This document shows positions 33,867 to 46,602 of a stretch of DNA of 64,000 nucleotides, in pieces (position 1 is the stretch's first letter; the number at the start of each line of letters is the position of its first letter). The position numbers and the translations under genes were made by a program. Under the pieces are notes generated by a model, which was given only the letters and a program-made list of their open reading frames with translations, was not told where the DNA came from and searched no databases. Source of the stretch: Pseudocercospora fijiensis CIRAD86 (lineage: Eukaryota > Ascomycota > Dothideomycetes > Mycosphaerellales > Mycosphaerellaceae); NCBI RefSeq assembly GCF_000340215.1, contig NW_006921532.1, positions 10,183,894-10,247,893 of the forward strand, in the 5' to 3' direction.

Positions 33867-35300
33867 GTGTCGCCCCTTATAATAGCCGGTTTATTACGAA
33901 ACAACAACCGTGCTACCGCTAGCAGCGCTAGCAACGACAACGCTAGTAGCACAGTGCCTACTAAAGTGCCTGCTAAAGTACCTACTAAAGTGCCTCCTAC
34001 TAAAGAGCCTACTAGAGTGCCTACTAAAGAAGCTATAATCGAAGGGGATAACCCCTCGTTACCTATTAACGACATTCTTAGCAATATTATTAACCGTCGA
34101 TATAGCTAACTAGCCTTTGGCCCCTAGCTAGTAGCGAGACTTTAGGAAGCTACCTAAAACAGGCTTACTACTCTACGCTAAGAACAATAGCTAAAGGATA
34201 ACCTCCTCGAAATTCGCCGCCTATAGGAAGCCCTAATAACTAATACTAAGCCGATAGCAGGGCCTTCCTTACTACCTAGTTTAGTCTAAAAGAAGGATGC
34301 TAAACTTAAGGACTATACCGTATTTAATAGCTCTAGCCGAAAGCAATATAACGACTATATTCGCGACTATAAGCTTAACTAGCGAAATGCGCCGAGGGCC
34401 CTTCTAGACGACTATTCGTTAGTCGTCTATACTATATAATACATTAATAGAGACCTAAAGCGTACCTAGGATAACTATTTTGACTCCCTTAATAACTAGA
34501 CTGCTATTTAGTAGCAGACCTATAAAACTATTATACTAGACACCCTTAGAAACCCTATACTAAGGCAACAATATACTTAGGACTAGTACCTTCGAGCTAA
34601 GCAAAAGACTAATCAATCGGCTCGCTTATTCGAGGCCTATTTAAAGACCCTAGAAGACGACCTTCCGGCTAAGACTAATTCTATATAGATCTCTAAGATA
34701 CGCCTAAAACTTAGGTAGGAGCTTATCCTCGAATTAGACCGCCGTCGTATATTCGAATAGGCCAATCTTATACGCATTCAATTTATAGTCGAAGTAGAAA
34801 CAGCTAAACGAGCTATCTAGCTTTAGTAACGACTAGAATCTAAGATACGGCTAGCCGCTAATAACCGTAGCCGTAGTAGAAACTAAGGGAGTACTCCCTA
34901 AACGAATACTACTAACAATAGAAATAGTAACAACTACTAACGTAGAAGAGGCAGGGGCCGATACTGCGGTAGAAACCCCTAGCAAGGAAGAGGGCAAGGA
35001 AGGGGCTTATTTCTATATACCCCTAATCGTTTATCTAATTCTAGCACCAATTCGAGCGGACCTAGTAGTGCCCTAACTAGATACAAGTGCTTTAATTGTA
35101 ATAGCACCACTTATTTACTAGGCAAATGTAATAGGCCTCGAGACTAGGCCCGAGTCGACCGTACTACCGCTAAATACCGAAAGCACCTTTTAGCCGCTAA
35201 TGCTACCCCTATCGGTCCTTCCTATTAGTCGAAAAAAGAATAAGCGCCGTACTAACTGTTAGCCTCGTACGGCGTAAGACTATTAACATTATACTAGCTA
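33867..35300 (+). pseudogene. G3 gag, degraded
   Basis: It starts MSPLIIAGLLRNNNR. A low-complexity segment of repeated K-V-P-T units precedes INDILSNIINRRYS. The helical gag core follows (about 34,290-34,800), then an Asn/Arg/Gly-rich tail, then a zinc knuckle at about 35,090-35,135 reading CFNCNSTTYLLGKCN: the family's CCHC has its His as Tyr. The open 80 codons at the start (33,867-34,109) are the only long intact piece. TAG codons replace Gln and Trp throughout the rest. Confidence 0.7.
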
Positions 35301-38300
35301 TTATACGTACCTGTCTCGTATCGGACTCGTATAGTACTAATTATAAGACTAAGGTTATACTAGATCTAGGAAATTCAGTTAGTGCCCTTATTAGCTATCG
35401 CCTAGCTAAGTAATTAGACCTTCGACAATTGCCTAGGACTAACCTACTAACCCTTGCTTAGTTTAATAACGCTCGGCACTTAACCTATAGAGCCTACTAT
35501 ATTTATATAGTCCTAAGAGATAACCTCGGCAACGAGCGCCTACTAGACTTTACTGCCTACGTAGTAGATATAGACAACCTATATAGGGGAGCTACTATTA
35601 TTATTAGTAACCCTGTCCTTAAGCACTATACTATCGCTATAGACTTAGGCAGTTAACAATAGCGATTTAGAATCGCTAGGAAAGAGGACATTAAACACAT
35701 TAATGTTAGTAAGTGCCCTAATAATATTAGGGTCCTATTTATTAGTAACCTAACCCTAGCTAACCTAATAGTCGACCTATTAGGGGATAACGATAAACCT
35801 GTACCCCCTAATAGTATAGACCCTAATTAACTCGCTCGCATCCTATAGCCTATTCGAGAGACCTATATTAATATATTCAAATACTACCTAGTATCGACAT
35901 TGCTTATATTTAAGGAGACGGACTATAAGATCGATATTATATAGGGCAAGGAGGTTCCTTTTAGGCCCCTCTATAACCTTAGTAAACGAGAGCTTGCTAT
36001 ACTACGTAAGTACCTAGATAAGAACCTAGCTAATAGTCGAATTTAGTATAGCAATAGCCCTGCTAGTGCACCTATCCTGTTCGTACTAAAGAAGGATAGC
36101 GGCCTGCGTTTATATATTAATTATAGAGGGCTTAACGCTATTACTATTAAAGACCGCTGTCTACTTCCGCTTATTAATAAGACCCTCGATCGCCTTTCTA
36201 GCGCCTACTTCTATACTATATTAGACATTAAGGACGCCTATTACCGCATTCGTATTCGCAAGGGCGATAAATAGAAGACAGCCTTATATACTCGCTATAG
36301 CTATTTTAAGTACTTAGTTATACTATTTAGCCTAGCTAATACCCCTACAATATTCTAGTCCTATATTAATCGGGCCCTATTAGGCCTATTAGACCACCTC
36401 TACGTAGTCTATCTAGACGATATCCTAGTCTATATATACTTACCTAATATTGCGGAATATTAGGCTACCGTACGTAAGGTGCTCGACCGCCTACGGGCCT
36501 ATAGCTTATACTACAAACCCTCTAAATACACCTTCGCTACTAAAGAGGTGCCCTTCCTTAGCTTCCTTATATTAACTAATAGTATAAAGGCTAACCCTAA
36601 TCGGATTAAAACTTTTACTAAATAGCTAATACCTACTAGTATTAAGGAGCTATAGTCGTTCCTTAGCTTCGCCAATTTCTATCGCCGCTTTATTAAAAGC
36701 TATTCGCAATACGTAATGCCCCTAACTAAGCTTACTAAAACTAAGGCTAACCCGACTAGGGAGTTTAAATAGACTAATAGAGCACAAACCGCTTTTAACG
36801 GTTTAAAGAAGCGATTTACTAAAGTCCCCTTATTATACTACTTCGTACTAAGCGAACTAATTCGCATTAAGACTAACGCTTTACAGTTTGCTATATTAGC
36901 TATTATATTACAACAATCGGGTAAGGACTATTATTAGTACCCGATTGCCTTCTTCTCGAAGAAGATAATTAATACCGAACGCCGCTACGAGACCTACGAG
37001 CAAGAGTTGCTAGCTATTGTCGAGGCCTTTAAGCACTAGCGTTACTATCTCGATAGTACTTAGTATACTATCTAGGTCTATACGGACTATAACAACCTTC
37101 GTAGAATTACGAAGGTTACTAGGGTTATAGGTCGATAGGCTAGATAGGCCGTCTACCTCGCCGGGTTCGATTTTAATATATTATATTAGCTAGGTGTAAG
37201 TAACCCTACTAATAGCCTATCGAGGCGACCTAATTACAATAGCGAGACTTAGTAATCTATTAATTTATTGTTTCTAACCCTATAGCATAAGATTGCTATA
37301 GCCTATATTATTAATAAGTAAGCGTAGAATAAGCGGCTTATCGGACTCCGCGACGGCTTAAAGCATATTAATGCTCTTGCTATATTAATAGTACGTGTTA
37401 AGGCAAGGGCTAAGGATATAGATAGGAGAAGTTATAATAACTCCCTAGTCGATATCGCTATATATAGTAACAGCGATTAAAGTACTAATATAGTTAATCC
37501 GGCTACTAGTACTATTAGATACATATAATACGTACCTCGTTTAATAGCGAAGGTGCTATTAAATGACCTTACAAATAGGGATAGTTAATCGTTTATAGAC
37601 GAGCTATTACGTACTTAGTAGAGGGACGCCTTTGCTACTAAACGTATCGATAGGCTTATAAGTAGGCGAAAGACTTGAACTAGTAAGAGTAACAATTAGT
37701 TAATCGATAACAAAGGTTATTTAAAGTTTAAGGGCAGATACTATGTCCCCGCTAAACATTCGATCCGATAAGAACTTCTTAAGCGACACTATAATAGTAA
37801 GCTTGCTAGTTACTATAGTATAGAGAGGTCGTACGAGCTACTATCGCGTATATACTACTAGCTAAATAGTAAGCAGGATATAAAGGAATACGTTAATACG
37901 TATGCCGTATACTAACGTATTAAGGCACTAAAGCATTAGCCTTTTAGCGAGTTGTCCTCTTTACTAATCCCTTATAAGCTATTTATAGAGCTTATAATAG
38001 ACTTTATTATAAGCCTTCCGCCTACTAAGCGTAGAGGCAGTAAGAACGTATATAATGCTATCTAGCCTATCCTATCCTTATTATAGTAGATCGATTTACT
38101 AAAGGCGCTCGATACATCCCGGCGCGCAAGGATTAGACTACTATTAATATAGTAGAGGCGCTATAGACTAACATCTTCTATACCTATTAGGGAACCCCTA
38201 AGGGGATAGTCTCCGATAGGGGCTCGATATTTATATCGTACTATTAGAGCGAAATATGCCTATAGCTAAGACTGAAGCATCGGCTATTAATAGCCTTCTA

Positions 38301-38475
38301 TCTATAGACTAACGGTCAAACAGAGAGACAGAATGCTACCCTATAGTAGTACCTACGCAGTTACATTAACGAGAACCCTAAGGATTAGGTTAATCTCCTA
38401 TAGCCTATAGAATTCGTATATAATAACAGTATCTACTTATCTACTAAGGTGTTACCTTATTTCGCTATAATAGGC
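35300..38475 (+). pseudogene. G3 pol: protease, RT, RNase H, integrase (degraded)
   Basis: Readable blocks are: a protease-like ILDLGNSVSALISYRLAKQ; RT with PASAPILFVLKKD, VNYRGLNAITIKDR and LDIKDAYYRIRI; the polymerase box YLDD intact at 36,410-36,421; RNase H with TNALQFAILAI and ETYEQELLAIVEAFKH-like ETYEQELLAIVEAFK; H2C2-type integrase region; and the core IMDFIISLPPTKR-GSK. The integrase ends early at about 38,475. It is non-functional through many TAG codons. Confidence 0.8.
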
Positions 38476-38489
38476 TAGAACGGAGGAAT

Positions 38490-41400
38490 AATATCTCTTT
38501 AGTAGCAAAGGTGCATTTAGAAGGCTTGCAATATAAGCTATAGGCCCGTAGGCGGTCGAGCACCTTACGTACGGCGGCCTAATATTCCGTAATGTTAGGT
38601 AAGTATATATAGACTAGGATAACGTCTAGGTAAACTATATAGAGGTAGTCTAATAGGCCTAATAGGGCCCGATTAATATAGGACTAGAATATAGTAGAGG
38701 CATTAGCTAGGCCGAATAGCATAACTAAATACTCGAAATAGCTATAACGAGTATAGAAGGCTATTTTCTATTCGTCCCCCTTACGAATACAGATGCGGTA
38801 GTAGGCATCCTTAATGTCTAGTATAGTATAAAAGCAGGCGCTAGAAAGGCGATTAAGGGTCTTATTAATAAGCGGAAGTAGATAGCGGTCTTTAATAGTA
38901 ACAGCATTAAGTCCGCGGTAATCGACGTATAAACGTAGGCTACTATCCTTCTTTAGTACGAACAGGATAGGTGCACTAGTAGGGCTGTTACTATACCGAA
39001 TGTAGCTATTAGCTAGGTTTTCCTCTAGGTACTTACGTAGTATAGCAAGCTCTCGTTTACTAAGGTTGTAGAGGGGACTAAAAGGAACCTCCTTGCCCTA
39101 TATAATATTAATCTTATAGTCCGTTTCCTTAAATATAGGCAGCGTCGATGCTAGGTAGTATTTAAACACGTTAATATAGGTCTCGCAAATAGGCTATAGG
39201 ATACGAGCGAGTTAGTTAGGGTCTATACTATTAGAGGGCACAGGTTCATCGTTATTACTACCGAGTAGGTCGGCAGTCGGATTAGCTAAGGCAGAGGCTA
39301 GTATTAGATTGCTAATAAATAGGACCCTAATATCGTTAGGGCATTTGCTAGCATTAATGTGTTTAATATCCTCTTTCCTAGCAATTCTAAACCGCTATTA
39401 TTAACTGCCTAAGTCTATAGCGACAGCATAGTACTTAAGAATAGGGTTTCTAATAACAATATCGGATAGAAGGTTGTCTATGTCTACTACGTAGGCGGTA
39501 AAATCTAGTAAGCGCTTATTGCCGAGGTCGTCTCTTAGAACTATAGGAATATAGTAGGCTCTATAGGTTAAGTGCCGAGCGTTATTAAACTAAGCAAGGG
39601 TTAGTAGGTTAGTCCTAGGCAATTGTCGAAGGTCTAATTGCTTAGCTAGGCGATAGCTAATAAGGGCACTAACTGAATTTCCTAGATCTAGTATAACCTT
39701 AGTCTTATAATTAGTACTATGCGAGTTCGATACGAGATAGGTACGTATAATAGCTAGTATAATATTAATAGTCTTACGCCGTACGAGGCTAACAGTTAGT
39801 GCGGCGCTTATTCTTTTTTCGAAGGTTAGCCTATAGGGGTAGCGTTAGCTACTAAGAGGTACTTTCGGTGCTTAGCGGTAGTATAGTCGATTCGGGCCTA
39901 GTCCTTAGGTTTGTCGCATTAGCCTAGTAGATAGCTAGTGCTATTATAGTTAAAGCATTTCAATCCGGTAGGGGGATTGCTATAGCCGCTATTGCTACTA
40001 TTATTAGTTAAGCGATTAGTATTATAGGGATACGAGCCCCTTCTACGGCCCCTATTACGCCCTCCTCTATATAGCCGCCGGCTACGGCCTCTTCTACGGT
40101 CGTTGTTACTATTTCCATTGTTAGCGTTATTATCGTTCTAGTAGGAACCTTAGTTTCCTCCGCGGCTACTACGGCTACTACGGTTAGTACTAGTTAGTCG
40201 GATCCTCGATTCTAGTCGTTATTAGAGCTATATAGCTCGTTTAGCTATTTCTACCTCGACTATAAATTAAATGCGTATTAGGTTGGCCTACTTAAACACA
40301 CGGCGGCGGTCTAATTTAAGGACTAATTCCTATCGCAATTTAGGGCGTATTTCGGATATCTAGATAGAGTCGGTCTTAGGTAGCAAATCGTCCTTAAGGG
40401 TCTTTAGATAGGCCTCGAAGGATCGAGAGGTTTAGTCGGCCTTTTGTTTAGCACGTAGGTATTAGTCTTAGGCGTACTACTAGCGTAATATAGGGTTGCT
40501 AAGGGTGTTTAGTATAATAGTCTTGTAGTCCTACTATTAAACAGCGGTCTGATTGTTAAGGGATTCAAAATAGTTATCCTAGGTACGCTTTAGGTCGCTA
40601 TTAATATACTATATAGCGTAGACGACTAATAAGTAGTTATCTAGTAGGGCCCTTAGTGCATTCCGCTAGTTTAATTTACAATTACGTATATAATTATTGT
40701 ACTGCTTACGGCTAGAGCTATTAAACACGGTATAGTCCTTAAGTTTAGCATCCTTCTTCTAGACAGGCGGCGAGGAAGGTCCTACTATTAGTTTAGTATT
40801 AGTTGTTAGGGCCTTCTATAGGCGGTAAATCTCGAGGAGGTTATCCTTTAGCTCTTGTTCTTAGCGTAGAGTAGCGAGCCTATTCTAGGTAGCTTCTTAG
40901 AGTCTCGCTACTAGCTAGGGGCTAAAGGCTAGTTAGCTATATCGTCGATTAACAATGTTGTTAAGAATATCGTTAACCAGGCAATTCTAGGTTATTACCT
41001 AGGACTATAGGTTCTTCGGTAGGCCTAGTAGTAGGTTCTTTAATAGGTGCTTTAGTAGGCACTTTAGTAGGCACTGTACTACAAGCGTTGTCGTTGCTAG
41101 CGCTGCTAGCGGCGCCGCGGTTATTATTGCTTCGTAATAAGCCGGCTATTGTAATAAGGGGTAATACTAATAATATATTATAGGCCCCTATAGTGCGGAT
41201 ATAGCGGAATTAGCGAGTATCGGCCTAATGTGCTTGACTTAGTATAATAGGCCGTATAGAAGGCCTTGCTTAATAATTAGTACGGTTGTTTTTAGTAGAA
41301 TAGTACGTATAGGTCCTATTCTTCGGGCGTAATATAGTTAAATCGATAGTTTTCGTAGCTATACCGCTAAAAGCTTAAAATAAGGACTATCTAGCTGCTA

Positions 41401-41614
41401 CCCTTAAAGGGTAGATCGAATACTGTATAAGAAGGGTTATATTAGTAGGTAGATAGGGTAGTAGTAAATTAGTATAGTATTCGATAGAGATCTAAGAGGA
41501 GAGGGAGGAAGGTAGGCTAGTTAGCCTAACGCTAAGCGCTAAGCCCTACCTAAGGCATTAGGACCCTAGCTTTACTTAGTCTAGGCACATGCTAATTACG
41601 TATAACCTCTAACA
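38490..41614 (-). mobile_element. G4: inverted G-family copy (LTR to RT)
   Basis: The minus strand reads LTR start TGTTAGAGGTTATACG (from 41,614 downward), gag, zinc knuckle, protease and RT, ending in the RT thumb region at about 38,490 (Y-C-K-P-S-K-C-T-F-A-T-K). It is the mirror of G3 33,413-36,560, with a ~1.9-kb unpaired stretch between. Its gag low-complexity segment is an intermediate version. Its LTR abuts integrase sequence of G5 directly. Confidence 0.8.
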
Positions 41615-43013
41615 ATAATAGACTTTATTATAGGCCTTCCGCCTACTAAGCGTAGAGATAGTAAGGACGTATATAATACTATCCTTATTATAGTAGATCG
41701 ATTTACTAAAGGCGCTCGATATATCCCGGCGCGTAAGGATTAGACTGCTATTAACATAGTAGAGGCGCTATAGACTAATATCTTCTATACCTATTAGGGA
41801 ACCCCTAAGAGAATAGTTTCCGACCGGGGCTCGATATTTATATCTTACTACTAGAGTAAGATATGCCTATAGCTAAGACTTAAGCATCGGCTGTCTATAG
41901 CCTTCTATTTACAAATAGATAGCTAGACTAAGAAGCAGAATACTACGCTGTAGCAGTACCTACGCAGCTATATTAATAAGAACCCTAATAACTAGGTTAA
42001 CCTCCTATAACTAGCCGAATTCGTATATAACAATAGTGTCTACTTATCTACTAAGGTATTACCTTATTTCGCTATAATAGGCAGCAACCCTATATTACTA
42101 TAAGACCCCCTATCGCTCGAGGCTAAGCGTAAGGAAAGGGAAGCGGGTTAACCTAAGATACTAGTAGCTATTAAGAGGGTTTAAAAAATGCGAGAAATTC
42201 ACGCTAAGATAGCTAACAAACTAGCAAAGGCCTAGGCCTATTAGAAGGCCTATTATAACAAACACTATACGCTAATAACCTTTAAGTAAGGCGATATAGT
42301 TATACTTAGTACGAAGAACCTCCGTATCCGCAAATACCTATCCCCTAATAGCAAAACAAGGCCTAAGCTCGCACTAAGATACATTAGCCTATTCTATATC
42401 CGAGAACCGAAGAGTAATAGCTAGGCCTACTAGTTATAGCTTCTACCTTATTATACTATCTATAATACCTTCTATATCTCCCTTTTTAAACTATACTACT
42501 AGCGCGGAGGCGATAAAGCGCCTGCTAAGTTAGAAGAAGTCTTAGCTAATAGCAAAGAGCTATAGTCTATAGAACGTATTCTAAAGCACCGGACTAGGTA
42601 AGGTAAGAAGGAATACCTATTAAGATAGTAAGGCTATTTACCTAAATAGGACTCGTAGGAAGCTAAAGGCTCCTTTAAGGATATAACTAAGTTGCTAGAC
42701 GAGTATTAGACTAGTATAAAGAACAAGAAGAAGGCTAAGGGGCTATAATGTTACTAGAAAAGCCTAGGATTAATGCTACCCCTAGGGTACTATTAGCTAA
42801 CTAATTAGAGGCAAGCAATTGTTAGCAATAAAGGACAATAAGACTATACTACTATAGAATCTACCTCTTTACTAGCGCACTCTATAAGACCCTTCTCTTA
42901 GCGCCCCCTCTTATTCCTTTATTCTATCGAGGCCCTAAGGCCTAAGCGATCGATAAGGGCGATACGCGCGCGCGCGTACGAATAACGGTAACGAAGATAA
43001 TAGTGTCGCGCTA
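41615..43013 (+). mobile_element. G5: 3' part of a G-family element (integrase core to chromodomain)
   Basis: It starts inside integrase (MDFIIGLPPTKRRDSKD read through TAG), continues through the catalytic core and C-terminal domain, and ends with a chromodomain and a TAA-type end at about 42,750. The 260 bp after it have no coding signal; a (CG)6 tract lies at about 42,965. It meets the G6 LTR at 43,014, which could be its own 3' LTR shared with G6 or an independent insertion. Confidence 0.7.
42540..42750 (+). pseudogene. Chromodomain at the C-terminus of the G-family integrase
   Basis: Read through TAG: ERILKHRTR-x-GKKEYLLRW-x-GYLP, then a Glu-containing FKDITKLLDEY block and a lysine-rich tail KNKKKAKGL. 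This matches the chromodomain fold signature (E-ER-IL-H-R, YLV-W-GY, W-E..., LL-EY). Chromodomains of chromoviruses bind H3K9-methylated histone tails and direct integration to heterochromatin. This is the only place in the window where the G-family chromodomain is preserved. Confidence 0.75.
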
Positions 43014-45504
43014 TGTTAGGACTAAAGAGGTTATACGTAAATAGCATGTAACTAGGCTCGAGTAAAGCTAGGGTCTTAATGCCTTAGGCAGGACTTAGCG
43101 CTTAGTAATAGACTAACTCTCCTACCTTCCCTCCTCTTTTCCTAGATCCTTATCGAACACTACTTATACCTACTACTACCCTATCTACCTACTAATATAC
43201 CCTTCTTATATAGTATTTAATCTACCCTTTAAGGGTAGTAGCTAGATAGTCCTTATTTTAAGCTTTTAGCGGTATAGCTACGAAAACCGTTAATCTACCT
43301 ATATTACGCCCGAAGAACGGCACCTATACGTACTATTCTATTAAAACAACCGTACTAATTATTAAGCAAGGCCTTCTATACGGCCTATTATACTAAATTA
43401 ATCGCACTAAGCCGATATCTACTAATTCCGCTATATCCGTATCTTAGGGGCCTATAATATATTATTAGTATTATCCCTTATAATAGCCGGCTTATTACGA
43501 AGTAATAATAACCGCGGCGCCGCTAGCAGCGCTAGCAATAACAACACTAGTAGTATAGAGCCTATTAATAAAGAACCTATAATTTCGGGTAATAATCTAG
43601 AATTGCCCGTTAACGATATTCTTAGCAATATTGTTAATCGACGATATAGCTAACTAGCCTTTAGGCCCTAACTAGTAGGGAGACTTTAAGAAGCTACTTA
43701 AAACAGGCTTACTGCCCTACGTTAAGAATAGTAGCTAAAGGATAACCTCCTCGAACTCTATCGCCTTTAGGAAGCCCCGATAACTACTACTAGACTAATA
43801 GTAGAGCCTTTATTATCTGTTTAGAAGAGGATAGATGCTAAGCTTAGAGACTATACTATGTTTAATAGCTCTAGTCGAAAGCGATATAACGACTATATTC
43901 GTAACTACGAGCTTAACTAGCGAAATGCACTAAGGGCCCTTCTAGACGACTATTTATTAGTTGTCTACGCTATATATTATATCGATAGCGACCTAAAGCG
44001 CACCTAGGATAACTATTTTAACTCCCTTAATAATCAGACCGCTATTTAGTAGCAAACCTACAAAACTATTATACTAGACACCCTTAGAAACCCTATACTA
44101 AGGCAATAATACGCTTAGGACTAGTACCTTCGAGCTAAGTAAAAGACTAATCAATCGGCTCGCTTATTCGAGGCCTATTTAAAGACCCTTAAAGACGACC
44201 TTCCGGCTAAGACTAATTCTATATAGATCTCCGAGATACGCCTAAAACTTAGGTAGGAGCTTATTCTCGAATTAGACCGCCGTCCTGTATTCGAATAGGC
44301 TAACCTAATACGCATTTAATTTATAGTCGAGGTAGAAATAGCTAAACGAGCTATCTAGCTCTAGTAACGACTAGAATTAAGGATCCGACTAGCTAGTACT
44401 AACTGTAGCAACCGCGGTACTCGTAGAGGAAACTAAGGTCCCTACTAAGACAACAATGCTAATAATAGGAATAGTAACAACGACTATAGAAGAGGCCGTA
44501 GCCGGCGGCTATATAGAGGAGGCCGCGATAGAGGCCGTAGAAGGGGCTCGTATCCCTATAATGCTAACCGCTCGACTAATAATAGTAGTAATAACAGTTA
44601 TAGCAACCCTCTAACTAGATTAAAGTGCTTTAACTGCGACAGTACTAGCTATCTACTAGGCTAATGCGACAAACCTAAGGATTAGGCCCGAATCGACCGT
44701 ACTATCGCTAAGCACCGAAAACACCTTTTAGCTATTAATACTATCCCTATCGGCTCTTTTAATTAGTCGAAAAAAGAATAAGCGCCGTACTAACTATTAG
44801 CCTTATACGGCGTAAGACTATCGATATTGTACTAGCTATTATACGTATCTATCTTATATAGGACACGTATAGCACTAACTATAAGACTAAGGTTATACTA
44901 GACCTAGGCAATTTAGTTAGCGCCCTTATTAGCTATCGCCTAGCTAAGCAATTAGACCTTCGATAATTAAATAGGGCTAACCTACTAACCCTTGCTTAGT
45001 TTAATAACGCTCGGCACTTAACCTATAGGGCTTACTATATTCCTATAGTTCTAAGAGACGACCTCGGCAACGAACGCTTGCTAGATTTTACCGCCTACGT
45101 AGTAGATATAGACAACCTTCTATCCGATATTGTTATTAGTAACCCTATTCTTAAGCACTACGCCGTAGCTATAGACCTAGGTAGCTAATAGTAGCGATTT
45201 AGAATCGCTAGGAAAGAGGACATTAAACATATTAATACTAGCGAGTGCCCTAACGATATTAGGGTCCTATTTATTAGTAACCTAACCTTAGCTAACCCGA
45301 CTACTAACCTACTCGGTAATAATAATAAACCTATGCCCCCTAATAGCATAGACCCTAATTAGCTTACTCGCATACTATATCCTATTCGAGAGACCTATAT
45401 TAATATATTTAAATACTACCTAGCATCGACATTGCCTATATTTAAAGAGACGGACTATAAGATCGATATTATATAGGGTAAGGAGGTTCCTTTTAGGCCC
45501 CTCT
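43014..45504 (+). mobile_element. G6: G-family copy from LTR to protease, cut by a hAT element
   Basis: The LTR begins TGTTAGGACTAAAGAGG at 43,014 and ends near 43,302. Gag follows with the short PINKEP variant and the zinc knuckle CFNCDSTSYLLG-x-CD (about 44,630; His to Tyr), then a protease-like block and the linker before RT (KEVPF-PL at about 45,480). The sequence stops exactly at 45,504, where a hAT-like terminus begins. Confidence 0.75.
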
Positions 45505-46149
45505 TAGACCCCGTAGTAGTTCGGTTTGCGAACTATAGAACGTATATAGTTTAGTTTCTTAGTAGTACCCCTCCGGTTTAGTTCCGGTTTGGTTTTTTAC
45601 CCCGCTAGTCTAAGCTAGTTTCCGAGAAAATCCGACTAAACTACGACGACATACGACGATATACGGGAGGCGAATATAATACCGCATGCGTATATAGTCC
45701 GTACGTACAGTATCGGTAAATAGTTAAAGGTCCGCCCGACTTCCGCCTAGCTTCTCCTACGCGCGACGCGTACTATTGTTTTATTAATACTCTTCCGTAT
45801 CTATAGACCTAGCTCTTTTATCGTTTCTATTACTAAGATTGCTAGTATTTATCGATATTGCCCCCTCTTCGTACGATATAGCTTCTATTCGATCGAATTT
45901 ACTAGCGCCGGCGGCAGAGGTTATAGCGGAGGCTACCTAGAGCGATTTCGCGCTTAAGGGCGACGAGGATATAGCGGACGCGCCCGGAGAGGAAGAAAGC
46001 GACGATTTTAGTAAGGAAACTAGTAATAACTCCTCTAATAAACGCCCTCGGCGTAGTACGAAGTCCCGGATATTAAAACCGCTCGAGGGTACTATATTCG
46101 CGTACCTCCCTTACGTCGACGACCTTAAATACTAGCGCTAGCGGTATAT
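45505..46149 (+). mobile_element. hAT-like DNA transposon, 5' end fragment
   Basis: The terminus TAGACCCCGTAGTAGTTCGG begins at 45,505 inside G6, followed by subterminal GGTTTGCG/GGTTTAG/GGTTTGG motifs, a common arrangement in fungal hAT elements (which end in T/CAGNG-like repeats). From about 45,850 a plus frame reads FIDIAPSSYDIASIRSNLLAP, an acidic stretch, then KRPRRSTKSRILKPLEGTIF and YVDDLKYW, resembling the segment before a BED zinc finger in fungal hAT transposases. It is cut by the G7 LTR at 46,150, and the rest is not in the window. The family call rests on termini and weak protein similarity. Confidence 0.45.
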
Positions 46150-46602
46150 TGTTAGGGCTAAAGAGGCTACACGTAATTAGTATGTAACTAGGCCGAGTAA
46201 AGCTAGGGTCTTAATGCCTTAGGCAGGGCTTAGCGCTTAGCGTTAGGCTAACTCTCCTACCTTCCTCCCTCTCCTCCTAGATCTTTATCGAATACTACCT
46301 ATACCTATTACTACCCTATCTACCTACTAATATACCCTTCTTATATAGTATTCGATCTACCCTTTAAGGGCAGCAGCTAGATAGTCCTTATTTCAAGCTT
46401 TTAGCGGTATAGCTACGAATAAGACTAATCTAACTATATTGCGCCCGAAGAACGGGACCTATACGTACTATTCTATCGAAACAACCGTACTAATTATTAA
46501 GCAAGGCCTTCTATACGGCCTATTATACTAAGTTAAGCATACTAAGCCGATATCTACTAATTCCGCTATATCCGCATCTTAGGGGCTAATAATATATTAT
46601 TA

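Larger units (their letters stand above)
33413..38475 (+). mobile_element. G3: Ty3/gypsy chromovirus, truncated in integrase
   Basis: The LTR (about 33,413-33,700) is followed by gag, protease, reverse transcriptase, RNase H and integrase in order on the plus strand, all with TAG interruptions. Homology to the family ends at about 38,475 in the integrase C-terminal part (after LPYFAIMG), where the sequence passes through about 15 bp of filler to the reversed copy G4. No right LTR or chromodomain is attached. Confidence 0.8.

Noticed and set aside
33867..34109. Small host protein genes at 33,867 and 46,603
   Set aside because: They are the open N-terminal segments of the G3 and G7 gag genes; the minus-strand frames opposite them are shadows of the same repeat.
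42965..42980. CG-repeat as a Z-DNA or regulatory site
   Set aside because: A short (CG)6 tract is expected occasionally where CpG is spared from mutation; nothing else supports a function.
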